DNA of 64,000 nt, from NCBI RefSeq assembly GCF_040545425.1, contig NZ_JBEPLW010000002.1; one strand, given 5' to 3'. The translations under genes were made by a program, and so were the position numbers. Under the pieces are notes generated by a model, which did not search any database, was not told where the DNA came from, and saw only the letters and a program-made list of their open reading frames with translations. The stretch is from Bhargavaea ullalensis (GTDB lineage: Bacteria; Bacillota; Bacilli; Bacillales_A; Planococcaceae). Positions 58,453 through 64,000 of this stretch are shown here, piece after piece (position 1 is the first letter of the stretch; each line of letters opens with the position of its first letter).

Positions 58453-58526
58453 GTCCCAGTAGCTCAGCAGGATAGAGCAACAGCCTTCTAAGCTGTCGGT
58501 CGCAGGTTCGAATCCTGCCTGGGACG
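58453..58526 (+). tRNA. tRNA-Arg (anticodon UCU)
   Basis: A 74-nt cloverleaf. Acceptor GTCCCAG/CTGGGAC, D stem GCTC/GAGC and anticodon stem ACAGC/GCTGT enclose CTTCTAA with TCT at 58487-58489. T stem GCAGG/CCTGC has loop TTCGAAT. The discriminator is G and CCA is not encoded. It reads AGA codons. It is followed by a terminator. Confidence 0.95.
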
Positions 58527-58531
58527 TATTC

Positions 58532-58571
58532 AAAGCCAGTTTTCGGGCCATTGCCCGCGGACTGGCTTTTT
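58532..58571 (+). terminator. Terminator after tRNA-Arg
   Basis: AAAGCCAGT (58532-58540) pairs with ACTGGCTTT (58561-58569), with an inner GGGC/GCCC, then T-run. Confidence 0.8.
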
Positions 58572-58628
58572 GAATTTCACCATGACAGCCGAAAAAAGCC
58601 CGGCCGGCATTTGGCTTCAAATGCATAG

Positions 58629-58657
58629 TTCAATCCTCCCCCCGGCTATGCTATGAT
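58629..58657 (+). promoter_or_regulatory. Promoter of the ysoA-like gene
   Basis: TTCAAT (58629-58634), 17-bp spacer, TATGAT (58652-58657). Confidence 0.5.
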
Positions 58658-58688
58658 GAATAGACAAAAGGCGGAAGGGGTGGCATCG

Positions 58689-59669
58689 TTGCGCAGAAGA
58701 AAAAGAAATGTGAGAAAGCGGGGCAATGTCATCTATCTGCCCGGGACTTTCGAGCGCCTGTACGCGGAAGGGCTGCGCCTCGTGGCGGAAGAGCGCTTTT
58801 CCGAGGCGATCCCGCTCATCCGGCAGGCGCTCGGCTATGAACCGGCGAATCCAAGGCTGCTCGGCGCATTGGCGGTCTGTCTCTACGAGCTCAGGGAATA
58901 TTCGGAGGCGAGGGAGGCGGCCCGGCGCTATTTGCAGGCGGGGCCGGCTAAATACGTGGAAGCGATGGAAATGTACTTGTCCATCTGCATCCAGCTCCGC
59001 GAATACGATGAAGTGGAGGAGACGGTTTCCGCGCTCCTCGACGAAGGGGCCATCCCGCCCGAGCGCCGTGAGAAATTCCTTTATCTGCAGGGCCTGAACC
59101 GGAGGCTCAAGGGCCGCTATGAAGAAATGGAAGCTTCCCCCGCAACCGATCCGCCGGACATCGAAGAGTTCCTTGCGCTGCCGGAAGTGGAGCAGCACAC
59201 CCTCCTGTCCTCGGCGCCCGAACAGGACGTCGGCCGGTGGATCCCGTTCCTTGAGGCGCTCTGCGGAAGGCCGGAAGCTTCTCCCCTCGTCATCACATAC
59301 GCACTGATCCTCCTTTCGGCCGCCGGCTGCACTCATCCCGTCACCGTCAGAAAGCTGGGCATGGAAGGGGAATTCCTCCCTCTCGCACTGGCGGGCCCGG
59401 ATCAGCTGGAAAAAGCGGCCGAGGTGGAGAAGCTGCTGCTAGAGCATTTCACGAAGGATCCGTCCAAAGAACAGATCGCCGTCCAGCTGCTGAAGACATA
59501 CCGCTTCACCGCTTATCCGTTTGAATGGCCCGGACATCCGGCGGAAGAAGTGGCCGACGCCTACCATACATATATCGAATGCCTATTCGAAGGCACAGAT
59601 GCGGGGGCGCATCCGGTCATCGATCTGATCAACCGGATCGAGCTTGCCCACAGCGGGCGGCAGTTATGA
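58689..59669 (+). CDS. Tetratricopeptide-repeat protein (YsoA-like)
   Basis: 326-aa protein with a very basic N-terminus (MRRRKRNVRKRGNVIYLPG). TPR-like helical pairs follow, clearest at about 25-110 (ERLYAEGLRLVAEERFSEAIPLIRQALGYEPANPRLLGALAVCLYELREYSEAREAARRYL). The C-terminal half is acidic and less clear. The TTG start at 58689 has GAAGGGG 8 nt upstream; an ATG at 58653 lies inside the promoter -10 and is rejected. It sits before tig as ysoA does in B. subtilis. The partner protein is unknown. Confidence 0.82.
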   Translation: MRRRKRNVRKRGNVIYLPGTFERLYAEGLRLVAEERFSEAIPLIRQALGYEPANPRLLGALAVCLYELREYSEAREAARRYLQAGPAKYVEAMEMYLSICIQLREYDEVEETVSALLDEGAIPPERREKFLYLQGLNRRLKGRYEEMEASPATDPPDIEEFLALPEVEQHTLLSSAPEQDVGRWIPFLEALCGRPEASPLVITYALILLSAAGCTHPVTVRKLGMEGEFLPLALAGPDQLEKAAEVEKLLLEHFTKDPSKEQIAVQLLKTYRFTAYPFEWPGHPAEEVADAYHTYIECLFEGTDAGAHPVIDLINRIELAHSGRQL

Positions 59670-59674
59670 AAGTG

Positions 59675-59702
59675 TTGAAACTGCGTGCATCTGTGCTATA
59701 CT
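59675..59702 (+). promoter_or_regulatory. Sigma-A promoter of tig
   Basis: TTGAAA (59675-59680), 16-bp spacer, TATACT (59697-59702). Confidence 0.65.
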
Positions 59703-59769
59703 GAAAAAGTTGTCAAACAAGTGAACATAAGCGCAAGCATGCGAATGATCATGTCTGGAGGTTACTAAT

Positions 59770-61056
59770 ATGACAGTTAACTGGGAAAAACAAGAGGGGA
59801 ACCAAGGCGTCCTCACCGTCGAGGTACCCGCTGAAAAAGTGAGCGAAGGCATCGACAAGGCATTCAAGAAAGTCGTCAAGCAAGTGAACGTGCCGGGCTT
59901 CCGCAAAGGGAAAGTGCCCCGCAAAATGTTCGAGAGCATGTTCGGCGTAGAGTCCCTCTACCAGGACGCAGTGGACGAAATCCTTCCGGAAGCATACTCC
60001 GCTGCAATCGAAGAAGCGGGCATCGAGCCTGTCGACCGTCCCGAGATCGAGATCGAGCAGATCGAACAGGGCCAGCCGCTCATCTTCAAGGCGACTGTGA
60101 CCGTCAAGCCTGAAGTCAAGCTCGGCGACTACAAAGGCATCGAAGTCGAGCGCCAGGACACAGACGTGACCGATGAGGAAATCGAAGAGCAGCTCAATGA
60201 CCGCCGTCAGGCAAACGTTGAATTCATCGTCAAGGAAGACGAGCCGGCAGATGAAGGCGATACAGTCGTCATCGACTTTGAAGGCTTCTCCGACGGCGAA
60301 CCGTTCGAAGGCGGCAAAGCGGAAGGCTACGAGCTGCAACTCGGCTCCGGCAGCTTCATCCCCGGCTTTGAAGAACAGCTCGTCGGCCTCAAGACCGGCG
60401 AAGAAAAAGACGTGGAGCTCACATTCCCTGAGGAGTACCATGCGGCTGAGCTTGCAGGCAAGCCTGCAACGTTCAAAGTAACGGTGCACGAAGTGAAGGC
60501 GCCGGAACTTCCGGAGCTTGATGATGAGTTTGCAAAAGAAATCGACAGTGAAGTCGAATCACTCGACGAGCTGCGGGGCAAGCTGAAGGACCAGACGGCA
60601 GCCGAGAAGAAAGACGCTTCGGACGTCGCGCTTCGTGACGAGCTCGTCGAAACCGTTGCAAAGAACGCTGAGATCGATCTTCCAGAAGTCATGATCGAAT
60701 CCGAAGTGGACCGCATGGTTCAGGAATTCGGACAGCGCCTGCAGCAACAGGGCATGACGCTTGACCTGTACTATCAGTTCTCCGGCCAGGACGAAGCCGC
60801 TCTCCGTGCGCAGATGCGTGAGGATGCAGAAATGCGCGTCCGCGTTTCGCTCGTGCTCGAAGCGATCGCCGAAGCCGAAAAGATCGAAGTGAACGAAGCG
60901 GACATCGAGGAAGAACTGAAGACCATGTCCGGGCAATTCGGCATGGACACCGACCAGATCAAAGCCGTTCTCGGCGGAACGGATATGCTCGAAAATGATA
61001 TCCGCTTCAAGAAGACGATCGAATTCCTCGTCGACCAAGCTTCCATCAAAGAATAA
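59770..61056 (+). CDS. tig: Trigger factor
   Basis: 428-aa ribosome-associated chaperone and prolyl isomerase. The N-terminal ribosome-binding domain has the signature loop GFRKGKVPRKMFE. The FKBP-like domain (about 150-245) has GDTVVIDFEGFSDGEPFEGGKAEGYELQLGSGSFIPGFEEQLVG. The helical C-terminal domain forms the cradle for nascent chains. It has its own promoter and terminator. It lies next to clpX, the usual bacterial arrangement. Confidence 0.96.
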   Translation: MTVNWEKQEGNQGVLTVEVPAEKVSEGIDKAFKKVVKQVNVPGFRKGKVPRKMFESMFGVESLYQDAVDEILPEAYSAAIEEAGIEPVDRPEIEIEQIEQGQPLIFKATVTVKPEVKLGDYKGIEVERQDTDVTDEEIEEQLNDRRQANVEFIVKEDEPADEGDTVVIDFEGFSDGEPFEGGKAEGYELQLGSGSFIPGFEEQLVGLKTGEEKDVELTFPEEYHAAELAGKPATFKVTVHEVKAPELPELDDEFAKEIDSEVESLDELRGKLKDQTAAEKKDASDVALRDELVETVAKNAEIDLPEVMIESEVDRMVQEFGQRLQQQGMTLDLYYQFSGQDEAALRAQMREDAEMRVRVSLVLEAIAEAEKIEVNEADIEEELKTMSGQFGMDTDQIKAVLGGTDMLENDIRFKKTIEFLVDQASIKE

Positions 61057-61089
61057 TCCAGCCAGCTGGAGACATAGCATAGCAGAACA

Positions 61090-61124
61090 AATAAGGCGCC
61101 GGGACACCCAGCGCCTTATTTTAT
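61090..61124 (+). terminator. Terminator of tig
   Basis: AATAAGGCGC (61090-61099) pairs with GCGCCTTATT (61111-61120), then TT. Confidence 0.8.
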
Positions 61125-61193
61125 ACATAATTGACGTCCTCCTTCCGGTGAAAAACGGACATGCCGGCCTCCGCCGGGGAAAGGACGAATTAT

Positions 61194-61222
61194 TTGCCAT
61201 CATATAGGTAATCTTGTAAGAT
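61194..61222 (+). promoter_or_regulatory. Promoter of clpX
   Basis: TTGCCA (61194-61199), 17-bp spacer, TAAGAT (61217-61222). I see no CtsR or CIRCE operator. Confidence 0.55.
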
Positions 61223-61248
61223 TGTCACTTGATAAGGGGTGAACCACT

Positions 61249-62526
61249 TTGTTTAAATTCAATGACGAAAATGAAAACCTGAACTGCTCCTTCTGCGGCA
61301 AGCCTCAAGAACAGGTCCGCAAACTTGTAGCCGGACCGGGTGTATATATTTGTGATGAATGCATCGAGCTCTGCTCGGAAATTGTTGAGGAAGAAGTGGG
61401 GACCGAAGAAGGCTTTGAGCTCAAAGACGTTCCGAAGCCCCGCGACATCCAGGCCATCCTCGACGAATATGTAATCGGCCAGGACCGTGCGAAAAAGGCG
61501 CTGTCCGTCGCCGTCTACAACCACTACAAGCGCGTCAACTCCGAAAGCAAGATTGATGACGTCGAGCTGGCCAAGTCGAACATCGTGCTGATCGGACCGA
61601 CAGGGAGCGGGAAAACCCTCCTCGCCCAGACGCTCGCGCGCATCCTCGATGTGCCGTTCGCCATGGCGGACGCCACATCGCTCACGGAAGCCGGCTATGT
61701 CGGCGAAGACGTGGAAAACATTCTTCTGAAGCTCATCCAGGCAGCGGACTACGACGTGGACCGCGCGGAAAAAGGCATTATCTATATCGACGAAATCGAT
61801 AAAGTGGCCCGCAAATCCGAGAACCCGTCGATCACACGCGATGTGTCGGGCGAAGGTGTCCAGCAGGCGCTCCTGAAGATCCTCGAAGGCACGGTTGCAA
61901 GCGTTCCGCCGCAGGGCGGCCGCAAGCATCCTCATCAGGAGTTCATCCAGATCGACACGACGAATGTCCTGTTCATCGTCGGCGGCGCATTCGACGGCAT
62001 CGAAGACATCATCAAGCGCCGGGTCGGCCAGAAAGTCATCGGCTTCGGTGCCGATCCGAACGAGCAGCCGGAAGAAGAAGAGTCCCTGCTTTCGAAGCTT
62101 GTCCCTGAAGACCTGCTTCGCTTCGGCCTCATTCCGGAATTCATCGGCCGCCTGCCGGTGCTCGCGAGCCTCGAGTCGCTTGACGAAGACACGCTCGTCC
62201 AGATTTTGACGGCGCCGAAAAACGCCATCGCCAAGCAGTACCAGAAGATGCTTGAACTGGACGGCGTCCGCCTGACGTTCGAGGACGAAGCCCTTCATGC
62301 CATCGCTGCTGAAGCGATCGAGCGGAAGACGGGAGCACGCGGACTCCGGTCGATCATCGAGAAAATCATGCTGGATGTGATGTACGACCTCCCGTCCCGG
62401 GAAGATGTCGTGGACTGCATCATCACGAAGGCATCCGTCACTGAAGGGGAAGATCCGATCCTGCTTGACAAGGACGGCAGCCCGATCAAAGACGACGATC
62501 CAAACAGCGAAAAGACATCGGCTTGA
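61249..62526 (+). CDS. clpX: ATP-dependent Clp protease ATP-binding subunit ClpX
   Basis: 425-aa AAA+ unfoldase that feeds substrates to ClpP. The N-terminal zinc-binding domain has Cys13, Cys16, Cys35 and Cys38. Walker A GPTGSGKTLLAQTLA, Walker B IIYIDEIDKVARK, the pore-2/RKH segment GGRKHPHQEF and the ClpP-docking IGF-type loop (KVIGFGAD) are all present. The start is TTG with AAGGGGTG upstream. Adaptors are not encoded nearby. Confidence 0.96.
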   Translation: MFKFNDENENLNCSFCGKPQEQVRKLVAGPGVYICDECIELCSEIVEEEVGTEEGFELKDVPKPRDIQAILDEYVIGQDRAKKALSVAVYNHYKRVNSESKIDDVELAKSNIVLIGPTGSGKTLLAQTLARILDVPFAMADATSLTEAGYVGEDVENILLKLIQAADYDVDRAEKGIIYIDEIDKVARKSENPSITRDVSGEGVQQALLKILEGTVASVPPQGGRKHPHQEFIQIDTTNVLFIVGGAFDGIEDIIKRRVGQKVIGFGADPNEQPEEEESLLSKLVPEDLLRFGLIPEFIGRLPVLASLESLDEDTLVQILTAPKNAIAKQYQKMLELDGVRLTFEDEALHAIAAEAIERKTGARGLRSIIEKIMLDVMYDLPSREDVVDCIITKASVTEGEDPILLDKDGSPIKDDDPNSEKTSA

Positions 62527-62539
62527 TTTGCAATTAAAG

Positions 62540-62589
62540 AGCCGGCATTCGCCCAGCCGCCGGACGGCAGGAGCGGACGCCGGCTTTTT
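62540..62589 (+). terminator. Terminator of clpX
   Basis: AGCCGGC (62540-62546) pairs with GCCGGCT (62579-62585), enclosing a second small hairpin, then five T residues. Confidence 0.7.
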
Positions 62590-62651
62590 CGCAACCGGTG
62601 ATGTTTAAACCGTCCTTAAACGGACATGAATACATGGAGGTGACTCCGGAT

Positions 62652-64000
62652 ATGCCGACAACCAAACAAACTGACATTCCCTTCCTGCCGCTGAGAGGCA
62701 TGCTCGTCTTTCCCGAAATGGTGCTTCATATCGACGTCGGCCGAGAACGGTCGATGAATGCGCTGGAACAATCCCTGCTTGAAGACAGCAAGGTGTTCCT
62801 CGGAAGCCAGCGGGATATCGCCGTCGAAAAGCCGGAGAGGGAAGATCTCTACGACATCGGCACACTGGCCGAAGTGAAGCAGACCGTCAAACTGCCGAAC
62901 GGCACGATGCGCGTCCTCATCGAAGGAATCGGACGCGCGAAGCTTGAAGAGCTTCATGAGGGAGACGACTTTGACACGGCCGACATCGAACTCCTGGAAA
63001 ACCCGGCCGAGAAGGACATCGAGCACGAGGCACTCATGCGCTCGCTCCTTGAGCAGTTCAAAAAGTATTCAAAGCTCTCGAAGAAAGTGACGGCCGAAAC
63101 GTTCGATTCGGTTTCCGACATTGCGGAACCCGGCCGGCTCGCCGACATGATTGCCGCCAATCTGCCGCTGAAAGTTGCAGGCAAGCAGGAAGTGCTGGAA
63201 ATCCTCGATGTGAAAGAGCGGCTCGAATGGCTCATCAGCCGCCTTCTCAATGAGCAGGAAGTGCTCGGACTCGAGAAGAAGATCAACCAGCGCGTGAAGG
63301 AAGCGATGGAACGCACCCAGAAGGAATTTTATCTTCGCGAGCAGATGAAGGCGATCCAGACGGAACTGGGCGATGCCGACGGAAAAGGCGGGGAAGTCGC
63401 GGAACTGCGCGAACAGATCCTCGAGGCCGACATGCCGAACCACATCATGTCCGTCGCGCTCCGGGAGCTGGACCGGTACGAACGGCTTCCGGCGGCGGCT
63501 GCGGAAAGCGGCGTCATCCGAAGCTACATCGACTGGCTGCTCGTGCTGCCCTGGACGGATGCAACCGCGGACCGTCTCGACCTCAAGCGTGCAGAGCGCA
63601 TCCTTGAACGCGACCATGACGGGCTTGAGTCGGTGAAGGAGCGGGTGCTCGAATACTTGGCCGTCCGGCAGATGACCAAGTCTCTGCGCGGACCGATTCT
63701 TTGCCTGGCGGGACCTCCCGGCGTCGGCAAAACGTCGCTGGCGCGTTCCGTCGCCGAATCGCTCGGCCGGAAATTCGTCCGGATCTCGCTCGGCGGCGTC
63801 CGGGATGAATCCGAGATCCGCGGCCACCGCCGCACATACGTAGGCGCGATGCCGGGACGGATCATCCAGGGAATGCGCAAGGCGGGGACGATCAACCCGG
63901 TGTTCCTGCTTGATGAAATTGATAAGATGTCAAATGACTTCCGCGGTGATCCGTCGTCCGCGATGCTCGAAGTGCTCGACCCCGAGCAGAATCACGACTT
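62652..64000 (+). CDS. lonA: ATP-dependent protease LonA (5' part, cut by window edge)
   Basis: The first 449 codons of Lon are present without a stop. The N-terminal substrate-binding LAN domain (IPFLPLRGMLVFPEMVLHIDVGRERSMNALE) and the linker coiled coil (EKKINQRVKEAMERTQKEFYLREQMKAIQTELGD) precede the AAA+ domain with Walker A GPPGVGKTSLARSVAE and Walker B VFLLDEIDKM. The protease domain with Ser-Lys would lie beyond 64000. The LAN domain marks LonA rather than membrane-bound LonB. GGAGGTGA lies 8 nt before the ATG. Confidence 0.95.
   Translation, partial: MPTTKQTDIPFLPLRGMLVFPEMVLHIDVGRERSMNALEQSLLEDSKVFLGSQRDIAVEKPEREDLYDIGTLAEVKQTVKLPNGTMRVLIEGIGRAKLEELHEGDDFDTADIELLENPAEKDIEHEALMRSLLEQFKKYSKLSKKVTAETFDSVSDIAEPGRLADMIAANLPLKVAGKQEVLEILDVKERLEWLISRLLNEQEVLGLEKKINQRVKEAMERTQKEFYLREQMKAIQTELGDADGKGGEVAELREQILEADMPNHIMSVALRELDRYERLPAAAAESGVIRSYIDWLLVLPWTDATADRLDLKRAERILERDHDGLESVKERVLEYLAVRQMTKSLRGPILCLAGPPGVGKTSLARSVAESLGRKFVRISLGGVRDESEIRGHRRTYVGAMPGRIIQGMRKAGTINPVFLLDEIDKMSNDFRGDPSSAMLEVLDPEQNHD

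Noticed and set aside
58453..58600. An integrative element attachment site at the tRNA-Arg gene.
   Set aside because: No integrase and no duplicated tRNA 3' end within the window. The flanking sequence is a terminator followed by conserved core genes.

Overview
The window is chromosomal DNA from a GC-rich, endospore-lineage member of the Bacillales. Three lines of evidence support this. Nearly all protein matches are Bacillus-type families. Spore genes are present (sspI and gerE). From about 29 kb to the right edge, the gene order largely follows the Bacillus subtilis ysdC-sspI-ysgA-pheST-rnhC-zapA-yshB-polX-mutS2-yshE-lcfA-fadR-fadB-etfBA-trxA-uvrC-yslB-sdhCAB-ysmA-gerE-ysmB-ysnAB-ysoA-tig-clpX-lonA segment. 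The high GC content, the many TTG starts and the protein sequences would fit a Planococcaceae/Caryophanaceae genome such as Bhargavaea or a relative, but the genus is an inference. No phage, insertion sequence, CRISPR array or resistance island is visible.

Left part (1-29 kb), mostly short independent transcription units. These are: cstA; a cory-CC-star small protein with an ArsA-like ATPase and an overlapping oxidoreductase; a TetR repressor with a YhgE/Pip membrane protein and three matching operators; DUF421; the des-desK-desR membrane-fluidity system; a threonine/serine dehydratase; an acetyl-CoA hydrolase/transferase with ASCH and membrane-protein neighbours; a lipoprotein; a ykaA-pit phosphate transport pair; oligoendopeptidase F; an RsbR paralogue; ferredoxin-NADP reductase (YumC type); TrhO; a DUF368 undecaprenyl-phosphate translocase candidate; a YedK/HMCES-type protein; an orphan PAS histidine kinase; a YocH-like cell-wall protein with a WalR-like box; an MFS transporter; and WrbA.

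Right part (29-64 kb), the conserved core. It holds argF with a palindromic ARG-box candidate over its promoter, sspI, ysgA, and pheST behind a Phe-specific T-box leader. Next come rnhC, zapA, cvpA, polX, mutS2 and yshE, then the fatty-acid degradation cluster lcfA-fadR-fadB-etfBA. That cluster has a CcpA-like site over the lcfA promoter and a perfect FadR box at the fadR promoter. The remainder is trxA, uvrC, the succinate dehydrogenase operon, a thioesterase gene with its own FadR-like box, gerE, a MarR regulator, rdgB-ysnB, tRNA-Arg(UCU), ysoA, tig, clpX and the 5' part of lonA, which is cut by the window edge.

The most unusual element is a non-coding tandem array at 36616-37017. A 12-bp core, GAATGTCGGGAT, recurs every 21 or 29 bp, arranged in a 92-bp four-unit higher-order repeat. 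It lies between the convergent terminators of pheT and rnhC. A two-unit degenerate relative with the same 21-bp spacing lies 12 kb away, downstream of the YedK-like gene.
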